Positions 1 through 8,843 of a stretch of 64,000 nt of DNA are shown here, piece after piece. A program made the translations under genes and the position numbers. Origin of the DNA: Candidatus Hydrogenedentota bacterium (GTDB lineage: Bacteria; Hydrogenedentota; Hydrogenedentia; Hydrogenedentales; SLHB01); assembly GCA_029552745.1 (NCBI GenBank), contig JAKPDK010000070.1, forward strand, positions 62,001-126,000, written 5' to 3'. A model generated the notes under the pieces. It was not told where the DNA came from, did no database searches, and saw only the letters and a program-made list of their open reading frames with translations. How positions within the stretch are numbered: the first letter of the stretch is position 1; every line of letters begins with the position of its first letter.

Positions 1-43
1 CTCCTCACGCAGACGCGGAGCTGTTTCGGTAACGAGGTTCCGT

Positions 44-128
44 GGGCGAGTGGCGGAATTGGCAGACGCGCTGGACTTAGGATCCAGTACCGCAAGGCGT
101 GCGGGTTCAAGTCCCGCCTCGCCCACCA
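44..128 (+). tRNA. tRNA-Leu (anticodon TAG)
   Basis: An 85-nt tRNA with an encoded CCA end. The seven-base acceptor arm GGGCGAG pairs with CTCGCCC; the anticodon stem CTGGA/TCCAG encloses the loop CTTAGGA, giving anticodon TAG, which reads CUN leucine codons. A long variable arm, typical of class II tRNAs such as leucine, follows the anticodon stem, and the T arm carries GGTTCAAGTCC. It lies 24 nt before the trigger factor reading frame and could be co-transcribed with it. Confidence 0.97.
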
Positions 129-151
129 GAGACTTTCAGTTCGTAATGTGA

Positions 152-1627
152 ATGCAACCAAAAGATAAGCGATTGACAACTATGACAGACAACGAGAGCA
201 AACCGACAACCGATTCCGAACACGAAGATAATTCAACAGCAGATGTGGCTACAGCCGAACATACGCATGCCCACGGAGAAGAAACGGAAGAATTCCAGTT
301 TGTGGAAGACCCTTCTTTTGATGTCTCCTACAAGGGTGACTGTGCTTATGAGGTGAAGGTCGTCATACCGGCAGCGAACGAAGAAAAACAGACGACGGAA
401 CTGTTTGATGAACTGAAGCACGAAGCCACCGTTCCAGGTTTTCGCAAGGGGCGTGCTCCGATTAAACTCATCCAGAAGAAATTTGAAAAATACGTTCGAT
501 CCGAAGTAGAGAGTCGACTGATTTCGGAAGCGTTTCGAAAGCTCGTCAAAGAGCAAGACCTTCATCCGGTTACGACGCCGGATATCGAAGGGATCGACAA
601 GGACCAGGTTCGTCAACCCGGGGAACCTATTTCTGTGACCTTGAAATTTGAGGTTGCCCCTCGAGTGACTCTCGGGAAATACCGTGGTATTGAATTGACC
701 CGAGAGGTGAGAAAAGTCTGCGACAAAGAAGTTGAAGAAGCCCTTGAGAACCTTCGGAACCGCTACGCAGTTTATGAGCCCTTGAACGAGGGCAGTGCGC
801 AGGCGGGAGATCAGGTCGTCATTGATTTTACGGGCACGGTAGATGGTGAGCCATTCCGAGGGGGCACAGCTCAAAATTATCCGTACATTTTGGGGACTCA
901 ACGTTTCTTTCAGGAATTTGAGGACGTTTTATCGGGGGCGCAAGTCGGTGCCGAGTTGGAATGCAGCGTTGCATTGCCCCAGGACTATTTCAACGAGGAA
1001 CTTCGCGGCAAGACGGCTAAGTTTCAGATTCGCGTGAAAGAGCTGCGGCGTAAAAAGATGCCGGAGTTAAACGATGAATTTGCGAAGTCGGTGGGGTATG
1101 AATCAGTGGATGAACTGCGCAAAGCCGTTCGGGATCGCTTGGCCCAGGAATACCAGAATCAATCTCAAGCAGAACTGGAGAATCAAGCCCTCGAAAAGGT
1201 GATTTCAGCGAGTACGTTTGAGATTCCAAAGAGTGTTTTGGATAGTACAACGGAAGACTATTATCAGGAAGAAGTCCGTAATCTTTTGAGAAACCGGGTT
1301 CCCATCGAAACGGTTGAGCAACGCGCCGAAGAAATTCGTAACAGAGCGAGAGAGATGGCTTTGCGTGATGTAAAGGCTTTTGTGGCCCTAAATGAAATTG
1401 CGGAAGCAGAAGGTTTGACCGTTTCGGACGACGATATGGAAGAGCATCTAGAGGCGACATCGGCGCGCATGGGAATCGCGTTGGACAAACTGATGCAGTA
1501 TGTGGGAGAGGACGAAGACCGTCGGTCTTCGTATGCGTCGCGGATTCTGCGCGTGAAAGCGTTGAAGGTTATTATTGATAACGCGAACATCGTAGATCAG
1601 GAAGTTACTGAAGACCAGAGTAAATGA
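152..1627 (+). CDS. tig: Trigger factor, ribosome-bound chaperone
   Basis: Ribosome-associated chaperone and peptidyl-prolyl isomerase that shields nascent chains. The ribosome-docking signature GFRKGRAP sits at residues 96-103, followed by an FKBP-type PPIase domain (about 220-305, with [12 protein letters not shown]) and a long helical C-terminal chaperone domain. About 60 residues precede the normal N terminus; this extension is rich in Asp, Glu, Thr and His and looks disordered. The start is uncertain: the first ATG is used here, but an ATG at 182 (MTDNES) is equally possible and neither has a clear Shine-Dalgarno. The stop overlaps the clpP start by 4 bp, so this begins the tig-clpP-clpX-lon order common in bacteria. 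Confidence 0.95.
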   Translation: MQPKDKRLTTMTDNESKPTTDSEHEDNSTADVATAEHTHAHGEETEEFQFVEDPSFDVSYKGDCAYEVKVVIPAANEEKQTTELFDELKHEATVPGFRKGRAPIKLIQKKFEKYVRSEVESRLISEAFRKLVKEQDLHPVTTPDIEGIDKDQVRQPGEPISVTLKFEVAPRVTLGKYRGIELTREVRKVCDKEVEEALENLRNRYAVYEPLNEGSAQAGDQVVIDFTGTVDGEPFRGGTAQNYPYILGTQRFFQEFEDVLSGAQVGAELECSVALPQDYFNEELRGKTAKFQIRVKELRRKKMPELNDEFAKSVGYESVDELRKAVRDRLAQEYQNQSQAELENQALEKVISASTFEIPKSVLDSTTEDYYQEEVRNLLRNRVPIETVEQRAEEIRNRAREMALRDVKAFVALNEIAEAEGLTVSDDDMEEHLEATSARMGIALDKLMQYVGEDEDRRSSYASRILRVKALKVIIDNANIVDQEVTEDQSK

Positions 1628-2250
1628 ACAGAGAAACTATGCAGAAAAAACCTGTGGAAATCGAGGCGGTAACGATCTACGAACAGACCAGTCGCGGAGA
1701 GCGACCGTATGATATTTATTCGAAACTATTAAGCGATCGGATTGTCTTTCTGGGTATGCCCATTGATGATTATGTGGCAAACTATATCATCGCACAACTG
1801 CTTTATTTGGAAGCAGAGGACCCGGACAAAGACATCATGCTGTATATCAACTCACCGGGAGGGAGTGTGACCGCCGGGCTCGCGATCTATGATACGATGC
1901 AATACATTAAGCCCGACGTTTCAACGTTATGCCTGGGCCAGGCGTCCAGCATGGCTGCCGTTCTGATGAGCGCCGGGACAAAAGGGAAGCGATTCGCTTT
2001 GCCCTACTCGCGGTTTCTTCTTCATCAGCCGATGGGCGGTGTAAGGGGGCAAGCCTCCGACATAGAGATTCAGGCACGCGAAATTGTCCGAATCGGTGAG
2101 ATTATTGACGAAATTCTGGTTCGTCATACAGGTCAGCCCCTGGAGGTTATTCGTCGGGATTCGGATAGAGACTTTTACATGGACGCCAAAGAAGCCCTCG
2201 AATACGGAATTATCGACGAGATCCTGAAACGGGATAAGACCCAAAAGTAG
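1624..2250 (+). CDS. clpP: ATP-dependent Clp protease proteolytic subunit
   Basis: Serine peptidase that forms the 14-subunit chamber of the ClpXP protease in the cytoplasm. The catalytic triad is visible: Ser109 in GQASSMAAV, His134 in HQPMGG and Asp183 in RDFYMDA. The length (208 aa) is normal for the family. The first ATG overlaps the tig stop as ATGA, which suggests translational coupling; a second ATG five codons later ([10 protein letters not shown]) is an alternative start. Its unfoldase partner clpX lies directly downstream but is separated by 268 bp with its own candidate promoter. Confidence 0.96.
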   Translation: MNRETMQKKPVEIEAVTIYEQTSRGERPYDIYSKLLSDRIVFLGMPIDDYVANYIIAQLLYLEAEDPDKDIMLYINSPGGSVTAGLAIYDTMQYIKPDVSTLCLGQASSMAAVLMSAGTKGKRFALPYSRFLLHQPMGGVRGQASDIEIQAREIVRIGEIIDEILVRHTGQPLEVIRRDSDRDFYMDAKEALEYGIIDEILKRDKTQK

Positions 2251-2458
2251 ATGTTGGGTCATAAGCCTCTCTGAACACATCCCTCTCGAATTTCTGCTCG
2301 CCGCCGGAGGTTTACTATAAAGGCAGTATACGAGGTGGCTATTTGAACGCGCCCAATCCTGTAGGGAACTTTTATATCGGAAACTGACATAAGGGTTGCA
2401 TACTGGGTTGAAAATAGGGCAGAATAAAACTAGGCGTCGAGTGCTGCGAAGAAAACTA

Positions 2459-2486
2459 TTGACAAAGTTGGCCTAAATGTGATAAA
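2459..2486 (+). promoter_or_regulatory. Candidate sigma-70-type promoter for clpX
   Basis: A perfect TTGACA (2459-2464) is followed after 16 bp by GATAAA (2481-2486). The site lies about 30 bp before the clpX reading frame in an otherwise empty 268-bp gap. It would let clpX be expressed apart from tig-clpP. The -10 match is only moderate, so this is a prediction. Confidence 0.45.
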
Positions 2487-2518
2487 AAGAGACAACGCGT
2501 CAACTGAAGGGTAACTAT

Positions 2519-3796
2519 ATGGGGCCAAGCCGATCTCGAAATGATATGCATACATGCTCGTTCTGTGGCAAGCGCCAGGACGAAGTCAACAAAGTCATTG
2601 TCGGTCCGGACGTCAACATTTGCGATGAATGTGTAGCCCTCTGCAGTGAAATTGTGGCGGAAGACCGTGCCCGAAAGGGAGTTACACGTGTTCCTCGTGT
2701 GCCGAAACCCGCTGAGATTAAAGAGTTCCTCGATCAATATGTCATTGGCCAAGAACGTGCCAAACGGATTCTGTCTGTAGCTGTTCACAACCATTACAAG
2801 CGGATAAGTTCCGGCGGACAGATTGATGGTGTGGAGTTACAGAAATCGAATGTCTTGCTGATTGGTCCTTCGGGTTGCGGGAAGACGTTATTGGCGGAAA
2901 CATTAGCTCGAATGCTCGATGTTCCCTTTGCCATGGTGGATGCCACTACGTTAACGGAAGCCGGGTACGTGGGCGATGATGTGGAGAATGCCGTTTTAAA
3001 ACTCTTGCAGGCGGCGGATTTTGACCGGGCTCGCACAGAAACCGGCATTATTTACATCGACGAGATCGACAAGATAGCACGCAAAGGGGATAGCCCTTCG
3101 ATAACCCGTGATGTTTCGGGTGAAGGCGTGCAGCAGGCATTACTGAAACTCCTCGAAGGCACGGTGGCAAGTGTTCCCCCGCAAGGAGGGCGTAAACATC
3201 CGCAGCAGGAATGCATTCAAGTCGACACCAGTAATATTTTGTTTATTTGTGGCGGTGCGTTTAACGGATTGGACAAGATCATCGAAAAACGGACCCGTCG
3301 AAGTGCGATTGGTTTTGGGGCCGATGTTCAATCCCGTCGTGAGCGTCGGATTGGTGAATTGTTGGAGCGGGTGGAGCCGGAAGATCTGATAAAGTTTGGG
3401 ATGATTCCCGAGTTTTGTGGTCGGTTGCCGGTGGTGGCAACCTTGCATGAGTTGAACAAGAACGATTTGATTCGCATCCTTGTGGAACCCAAAAACAGCA
3501 TTGTCAAGCAATACGAGAAACTCTTCGCCATTGAAAATGTAAAATTGCGGTTCCCTCAAGAGACGCTTGAAGCCGTTGCCGAGTATGCTTTGAATAAAGA
3601 TACGGGCGCTCGGGGACTTCGTGCCATTCTTGAAAACGTAATGTTGGACGTCATGTTTGATGTTCCGTCAAGGCAAGATGTGCGCGAATGTGTCATAACT
3701 CCGGGCGTTATTTTTAATAAAGAGGAACCGCTTTTGGTTTATAAGCATGACGTGAATCCGAAGAGCAACAGCGGTCGTTCTACCGCATCCGCCTGA
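2519..3796 (+). CDS. clpX: ClpX, AAA+ unfoldase of ClpXP
   Basis: ATP-dependent unfoldase that delivers substrates to ClpP. An N-terminal four-cysteine zinc-binding domain (CSFCGK ... CDECVALC) is followed by the AAA+ module with Walker A GPSGCGKT and Walker [10 protein letters not shown], and a ClpX-type C-terminal small domain. The first ATG has AAGGG about 8 nt upstream; an internal ATG at 2546 gives MHTCSFCGK, closer to the usual N terminus. The neighbours clpP (upstream) and lon (downstream) form a proteolysis cluster. The last residues ([12 protein letters not shown]) are a short unconserved tail. Confidence 0.96.
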   Translation: MGPSRSRNDMHTCSFCGKRQDEVNKVIVGPDVNICDECVALCSEIVAEDRARKGVTRVPRVPKPAEIKEFLDQYVIGQERAKRILSVAVHNHYKRISSGGQIDGVELQKSNVLLIGPSGCGKTLLAETLARMLDVPFAMVDATTLTEAGYVGDDVENAVLKLLQAADFDRARTETGIIYIDEIDKIARKGDSPSITRDVSGEGVQQALLKLLEGTVASVPPQGGRKHPQQECIQVDTSNILFICGGAFNGLDKIIEKRTRRSAIGFGADVQSRRERRIGELLERVEPEDLIKFGMIPEFCGRLPVVATLHELNKNDLIRILVEPKNSIVKQYEKLFAIENVKLRFPQETLEAVAEYALNKDTGARGLRAILENVMLDVMFDVPSRQDVRECVITPGVIFNKEEPLLVYKHDVNPKSNSGRSTASA

Positions 3797-3823
3797 TTGT
3801 TCTGGACAAAGTTGCGCTCAGAA

Positions 3824-3895
3824 CCCTCGTTCAGGTCGCAAGAGGGCTTTTTGTGGCGCCGGAGGGTACCCACCTTCCGGCGTTACTATTTTGCT
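3824..3895 (+). terminator. Terminator region after clpX (two hairpins)
   Basis: A CCCTC/GAGGG stem (3824-3828 with 3842-3846) is followed by C and five T residues. Directly behind it a longer hairpin forms from CGCCGGAGGG (3857-3866) and CCTTCCGGCG (3873-3882), ten pairs including one G-T, with a 6-nt loop and a T-rich flank. Together they probably end the tig-clpPX transcript. The first stem is short and has a long loop; the second has an interrupted T tract. Confidence 0.55.
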
Positions 3896-3986
3896 GGATT
3901 TTCATTCCAAAGAAGGGCGTTGACCAAGATGTACCGGGACGGGGCTGCCTTGATATAGTATTCTTTTCAAAAGGTGTTGGGAGTCT

Positions 3987-6317
3987 ATGAAGTCTAAAAA
4001 AACAGAAAAAACAGTGCTTGCTTTGCTTCCTTTGAGGGATATGGTGATGTATCCGGGGATGGTCACACCACTATTGGTAGGACGGGCGTCTTCCATTACA
4101 GCGGTTGAGACGTGTCTGGCTCGAGAAGCCCCGATTTTTTTGTGCACACAACGGGATTCCGATGTAGAGATTCCTTATACAAAAGATTTGTATAGCATAG
4201 GTGTGGTGGGGACGATTTTGCAGGTACTCCACACTCCCGAGGGTGCCATGCGGGTGGTTGTTCAAGGGTTGGAACGCGGCCGTGTCGAATCCGTGCGAAA
4301 CTTGCCAGAATACGCCCAGGTGACCATTACCCGTGTCCAGGAAAAAACCGTTGACACAAATGAAATCCTTCCCCACATGAGGTTGGCTTTGCGGGAGTTT
4401 CAGCGGTATGGCGAGCTCAGCCAACGGGTTTCCCCTGAGATTTCCGTTTCTTTGCGTAGTGTCTCCGATGCGGGCACTCTGGCGGACCTCTTGGCTGCTT
4501 ATTTACCCTTATCTACAGCGGAACGACAGGATATTCTTGAAACGCTCGATCACAAAAAACGATTGGAAAAGGTGGTTGCTGCTTTTCTGAGAGAGAACGA
4601 GCTGCTGAAAATTGAAGAAACCGTGCGCGAACGCGTTCGGCAACAGATGGAGCGGGGGCAACGGGAGCATTTCCTGCACGAGCAGCTTCGCGTGATTCAA
4701 CAAGAACTTGGCGAGCGGGGCGAACCTGTGGATGAGTTTGCCGAACTGCGGGAACAAATTGAAAAGGCGCGGATGCCTGCGGAGGTACGAGCCAAAGCCG
4801 AACAGGAACTTGCACGGTACGAACGTATGCCACCGTTGAGTCCGGAAGCAGGAGTGGTGCGTACCTATTTGGAGTGGCTCGTGGAGATGCCTTGGCAAAA
4901 GCGCACGAGAGATGCCATAGATTTGCACGTGGCTCGTCGCGTTTTAGACGAAGATCATTACGGTTTGGACAAGGTCAAGGAACGAATTCTGGAGTTTCTT
5001 GCCGTAAGGAAGTTAAGTAAGAACACCAAAGGTCCCGTGTTGTGTTTGGTGGGTCCTCCAGGGGTGGGCAAGACTTCGTTGGGACAGTCCATCGCGCGAG
5101 CGATGAACAGAAAATTCGTACGAGTGTCGTTGGGAGGTGTACGTGATGAGGCGGAGATACGGGGTCATCGTCGCACGTACATTGGGTCTATGCCTGGGCG
5201 AATCATCCAGTCCATCAAAAAAGTCGGTGTGAAGAATCCGGTCTTTATGCTAGATGAAGTGGACAAGATGAGCATGGATTATCGAGGTGATCCGGCGGCT
5301 GCTTTGTTGGAAGTGCTTGACCCGGAGCAAAATAATGCCTTCAGCGACCATTACCTCGAGGTTGACTTTGACCTACACGAGGTCTTTTTTATAACCACAG
5401 CAAATACCGAATTCGACATTCCCGCACCGCTGCACGATCGGATGGAGATTGTCCGTTTATCGGGGTATACCGCGTATGAAAAAGAGCACATCGCACGGGG
5501 CTTTCTCATACCCAAACAGTTGCAACTGGCAGGGTTGAAAAAGGATAGCGTGGAGTTTACGAAGGAGGGAATTCATCGAATTATCAGCCGATACACGCGG
5601 GAAGCGGGTGTACGCGAGTTGGAACGACAAATCGCCAACATCTGCCGAAAGATCGCTCGGAAAACGGTCGAGTCGGGACAAGAAGAGTATACCCGCGTTG
5701 ATGAGACAAAGGTGACGGACTTGCTCGGTTGCTACGAATATCCGGAAACAAAAGCCGAGGAAAAGCCGCAAGTAGGACTTGCGGTGGGTTTGGCTTGGAC
5801 GTGGTCGGGGGGCGACATTCTTAATATCGAGACCAGTACCATGAAAGGGAAAGGGGATTTGACATTGACAGGCCAACTTGGCGATGTGATGAAGGAATCT
5901 GCCCAGGCAGCATTCACCTACTTGCGTGCCCATGCAAAAGAGCTGCAAATCCCCTTGCGTTTTCACCAAACGTTAGATATCCATGTGCACGTTCCTGAGG
6001 GGGCAATTCCTAAAGACGGTCCCTCAGCGGGGATAGCCCTTGCTGTGTCCATGTTGTCAGCTCTGCGTGGTGCCCCTCCTCAAAAGGGGATAGCGATGAC
6101 GGGGGAGCTGACGCTTCGCGGTAGAGTCCTTCAGGTGGGTGCGGTAAAAGAAAAGATTTTTGCAGCGCACCGCGCCGGGATATATACAATCGTATTACCG
6201 AAGGAAAACGAAAAAGATCTCGCAGATATACCTCAGGAGATACGAAAAGACATGAAGTTCGTTTTTGTGAGAAGCATAGACGAGGTTTTTCGTGTCGCAT
6301 TTCCTAAAAAGGGGTAG
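3987..6317 (+). CDS. lon: Lon protease (ATP-dependent, LonA type)
   Basis: Cytoplasmic ATP-dependent serine protease for misfolded and regulatory proteins. Order of parts: N-terminal substrate-binding domain beginning [15 protein letters not shown], a coiled-coil stretch near residues 190-260 ([18 protein letters not shown]), AAA+ module with Walker A GPPGVGKT at 356-363 and MLDEVDK, and a C-terminal protease domain with the Ser-Lys dyad Ser680 (PKDGPSAG) and Lys721 (GAVKEK). The length of 776 aa is typical. GTGTTGGGAG precedes the ATG. ysxC follows 5 nt after the stop, so the two are probably co-transcribed. Confidence 0.97.
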   Translation: MKSKKTEKTVLALLPLRDMVMYPGMVTPLLVGRASSITAVETCLAREAPIFLCTQRDSDVEIPYTKDLYSIGVVGTILQVLHTPEGAMRVVVQGLERGRVESVRNLPEYAQVTITRVQEKTVDTNEILPHMRLALREFQRYGELSQRVSPEISVSLRSVSDAGTLADLLAAYLPLSTAERQDILETLDHKKRLEKVVAAFLRENELLKIEETVRERVRQQMERGQREHFLHEQLRVIQQELGERGEPVDEFAELREQIEKARMPAEVRAKAEQELARYERMPPLSPEAGVVRTYLEWLVEMPWQKRTRDAIDLHVARRVLDEDHYGLDKVKERILEFLAVRKLSKNTKGPVLCLVGPPGVGKTSLGQSIARAMNRKFVRVSLGGVRDEAEIRGHRRTYIGSMPGRIIQSIKKVGVKNPVFMLDEVDKMSMDYRGDPAAALLEVLDPEQNNAFSDHYLEVDFDLHEVFFITTANTEFDIPAPLHDRMEIVRLSGYTAYEKEHIARGFLIPKQLQLAGLKKDSVEFTKEGIHRIISRYTREAGVRELERQIANICRKIARKTVESGQEEYTRVDETKVTDLLGCYEYPETKAEEKPQVGLAVGLAWTWSGGDILNIETSTMKGKGDLTLTGQLGDVMKESAQAAFTYLRAHAKELQIPLRFHQTLDIHVHVPEGAIPKDGPSAGIALAVSMLSALRGAPPQKGIAMTGELTLRGRVLQVGAVKEKIFAAHRAGIYTIVLPKENEKDLADIPQEIRKDMKFVFVRSIDEVFRVAFPKKG

Positions 6318-6322
6318 CTGTT

Positions 6323-6913
6323 ATGTCTCTGAACGCAATCCTGATCGCGAGTGCGTTGAGCCCTGAGGATTTTCCTCCGGCAAACAAACCGGAAATCGCG
6401 TTCGCCGGCCGTTCCAATGTTGGGAAATCTTCGTTGTTGAACGCGCTTGTTGGGAGGAAAGGGTTGGCGCAAGTCAGTAAGAGTCCCGGGAAAACCCAGT
6501 GCATCCATTTTTATGAAATAGATGGTAAATTCCGTTTTGTAGATTTACCCGGCTATGGGTTTGCGCGTGTTTCCAAGTCACTCAGGCAACAGTGGGGTGT
6601 AGTGATACCGCAATACATAAAGACCCGCCCGACATTACGCGCTGTAGTGCACGTAATCGATTCCAGACACGCTCCCATGGAAAGTGATATCGAATTGTTG
6701 CAATTTCTGCGCGAAATACCCGTTTCGATATTGTTCGCGGCAACCAAGTCTGATAAGCTGAAATCTTCCGAGCGTAGCAAGGTGGTAGATGTTTTGAAAC
6801 GAGGTTTGGCACTAAACGAAGAAGACAGATTTTTTTTATTCTCGAGCGTGACACGAGAGGGATGCCGAGAGCTATGGCGGGCGATTCAGGAAGAGCTCTC
6901 GAAGCCTTCCTAA
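6323..6913 (+). CDS. ysxC: Ribosome biogenesis GTP-binding protein YsxC/EngB
   Basis: TRAFAC-class GTPase needed for assembly of the large ribosomal subunit in well-studied bacteria. The G1 motif GRSNVGKSS, the G3 motif DLPGYGFA and the G4 motif TKSDK are all present, and 196 aa is the normal family length. It follows lon by 5 nt; lon-ysxC adjacency also occurs in Bacillus. A short inverted repeat (AACGACA/TGTCGTT) follows the stop but lacks a T tract, so it need not terminate transcription before the next gene. Confidence 0.94.
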   Translation: MSLNAILIASALSPEDFPPANKPEIAFAGRSNVGKSSLLNALVGRKGLAQVSKSPGKTQCIHFYEIDGKFRFVDLPGYGFARVSKSLRQQWGVVIPQYIKTRPTLRAVVHVIDSRHAPMESDIELLQFLREIPVSILFAATKSDKLKSSERSKVVDVLKRGLALNEEDRFFLFSSVTREGCRELWRAIQEELSKPS

Positions 6914-6963
6914 CGACAGAGTAGTTTCTTGTCGTTCTGTAAAAAGAGGAGGAAACGAACACC

Positions 6964-8010
6964 ATGAACACGCAAGGTGATTTATTCTTGACTATTTTTG
7001 GCAGGAATCTGGTTGCCGAACTCCCGAATTTTGTCCATCGTCCTTATGTGGTCGTCACCATGGAAGACCTATGGCCAAAGTTCGAGCAGTACTTTGATTC
7101 GGGTTTGGGCTGTGTGGTTAAGGTCAAGACTATGGAACTGGACGCGGTGCAGAAGGTGATCGCTGATTTACCCGCTTGCAACAGTGTGATTGGACTAGGT
7201 GGTGGCCAAGCCGTTGATTTTGCAAAACTGATCGCTTGGACACGAAGGCTGCCTTTGTTTCAAGTACAGACCGCCATGTCCGTCAATGCGGCATTTGGTC
7301 ATAGGGCTGCGGTTCGGGTTAATGGAAAAGTGCGTTACATCGGCTGGGCGGTTCCGGAAGCCGTGTATGTAGATTTCGACGTAATTCAAAGTGCACCGCC
7401 TCTGCTAAACCGTAGCGGAGTTTGCGACATTCTGTGTTACCACACCGCGCACTTTGATTGGCAACTTGCCCACAAACGCGGCAAAACCGAACCTCAGTGG
7501 CCGTACGATCAACGGCTGGTTGATGAAGCAAAACAGGTTTTGGAAGGGGTTTGGGAAAAACTGGATGAAATCAGTCGTGTGACCGAAGAAGGGATACGTA
7601 CGCTCATGAACGCGCATCGCTGGGGCGGCGCTGCTTTTCATAATGCAGGATGGAATCCACGTCATATCGAGGGTGTGGAGCATTTCTTTTTTTACACTCT
7701 GGAATACCTTACGGGAAAACCTTTTATCCATGGGCAGCCCGTTTGCCTGGGACTGTATATAGGTTCCGCGCTTCAAGAGAATAAAGCCGAAGAGATACTT
7801 GCGGCAATTCATCGGGTCGGCGTTGATATACGTCCTGAAGCGATGGGAGTCACGTGGGCAGATGTAGCGGAAGCCATGCGTCAAATGAAGTCATATACTG
7901 AAAAAGCGGGTTTGTGGTACACCATTGCCAATGAAAAGCCGGTATCCGAAGATTTCATTGAGTCTGTTAAGAGACGTATTGAAGAAGTATACAGTCCCTG
8001 GGGAAGTTGA
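6964..8010 (+). CDS. Iron-type/glycerol-1-phosphate dehydrogenase-like oxidoreductase
   Basis: Member of the iron-containing alcohol dehydrogenase/dehydroquinate synthase superfamily, most like the AraM/glycerol-1-phosphate dehydrogenase branch. The nucleotide-binding glycine motif GLGGGQAVDFAK is near residue 79. Candidate metal ligands are Asp155 (GVCDIL), His240 (GVEHFFFY) and His256 (IHGQP), the expected D-H-H spacing. GAGGAGG lies 13 nt before the ATG. It is two genes upstream of a GH51 arabinofuranosidase; in Bacillus subtilis araM sits in the arabinose operon, so a sugar-linked polyol phosphate role is possible. Substrate cannot be assigned from sequence alone. Confidence 0.7.
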   Translation: MNTQGDLFLTIFGRNLVAELPNFVHRPYVVVTMEDLWPKFEQYFDSGLGCVVKVKTMELDAVQKVIADLPACNSVIGLGGGQAVDFAKLIAWTRRLPLFQVQTAMSVNAAFGHRAAVRVNGKVRYIGWAVPEAVYVDFDVIQSAPPLLNRSGVCDILCYHTAHFDWQLAHKRGKTEPQWPYDQRLVDEAKQVLEGVWEKLDEISRVTEEGIRTLMNAHRWGGAAFHNAGWNPRHIEGVEHFFFYTLEYLTGKPFIHGQPVCLGLYIGSALQENKAEEILAAIHRVGVDIRPEAMGVTWADVAEAMRQMKSYTEKAGLWYTIANEKPVSEDFIESVKRRIEEVYSPWGS

Positions 8011-8059
8011 GACCTTCTCAAGCCCAACAAAAATGTAGCAAGGTAGTTAGGATTTACCC

Positions 8060-8755
8060 ATGCACCCAGAAGATCGCCCGATTCATTTCTCGACCGAGCT
8101 GTTTTATCCACCGTTTCAAGTGAAGATTCCTGTGTTGCAGAAACTTTACTACGAACTTTCGCAAACGCCGGGAGCGAGTTACCAAAGCGCCGACTTTGCA
8201 ATGCCGGGTCCTCCGCGATTTTTCTCTCGTCGTTCGGGGAATACCCAGTCGATAGTTCTATTTCTCCCTGACAGGTTGGTTGTTGTAGAAGAGTGGGTGG
8301 ATATTCCTCTTGAGAGTTTCTTGAAAAAAGTCCTGGAAGTGGCACGACGCACATTTGACGCATTTGAGCTTACCGCTTTTGTGGCACAAACCGTGACGCT
8401 TCGTACGGTATTTTCTTTGAGTGATTTTCAAGATGCCCGCGCCTTCATGCTGGAACAAATTTGTGGACTGACGGAGGAAAAACTCTCATCGTTTGGCAGG
8501 CCAATAGGCGTTGGGGGCATGCGTTTTGTATTCCCGCCGACGCCGGAGGATCCGGAAGAATTGCATTTGTTGGTGGAGTCTTTTCGGCATAACGTTCATG
8601 AGCTTTTTGTGGAAGTTCAAGCCTTCTTGGCGAACGTGGAAATCAACGGAAAATCCCTAGAGCGAATTGTCGACAATATCCGCCGCGTCAGAGCGTTTAT
8701 TGATGGGCGAGTACGATCGTTTCTGGAACCGTATGATCATAAGTCGGCGCAATAA
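8060..8755 (+). CDS. Conserved-looking protein of unknown function
   Basis: A 231-aa soluble protein that I do not recognise. It has no signal peptide or membrane segment. The N-terminal half looks like alternating strands (SIVLFLPDRLVVVEEWVD), while the C-terminal third is strongly helical (LHLLVESFRHNVHELFVEVQ; SLERIVDNIRRVRAFIDGRV). It lies 49 bp after the dehydrogenase and 88 bp before the arabinofuranosidase, all in one direction, so it may belong to the same transcript. The uninterrupted frame and codon pattern like its neighbours support a real gene. Confidence 0.65.
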   Translation: MHPEDRPIHFSTELFYPPFQVKIPVLQKLYYELSQTPGASYQSADFAMPGPPRFFSRRSGNTQSIVLFLPDRLVVVEEWVDIPLESFLKKVLEVARRTFDAFELTAFVAQTVTLRTVFSLSDFQDARAFMLEQICGLTEEKLSSFGRPIGVGGMRFVFPPTPEDPEELHLLVESFRHNVHELFVEVQAFLANVEINGKSLERIVDNIRRVRAFIDGRVRSFLEPYDHKSAQ

Positions 8756-8843
8756 CTTCGGGCGGATGTATCCTGAGACCTGATGTTCACGACCCGTCGG
8801 AAAATCGGTTTGTTCGGGGTGGGTTTTTTGTAGGAGAACAGCG

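Noticed and set aside
233-901. Long open frame antisense to trigger factor
   Set aside because: It mirrors the codon pattern of tig, has no ribosome site or recognisable domain, and tig is certain.
6912-6943. Terminator after ysxC (AACGACA/TGTCGTT)
   Set aside because: The stem is only seven A/T-rich pairs and has no T tract; the following bases are the ribosome site of the next gene.
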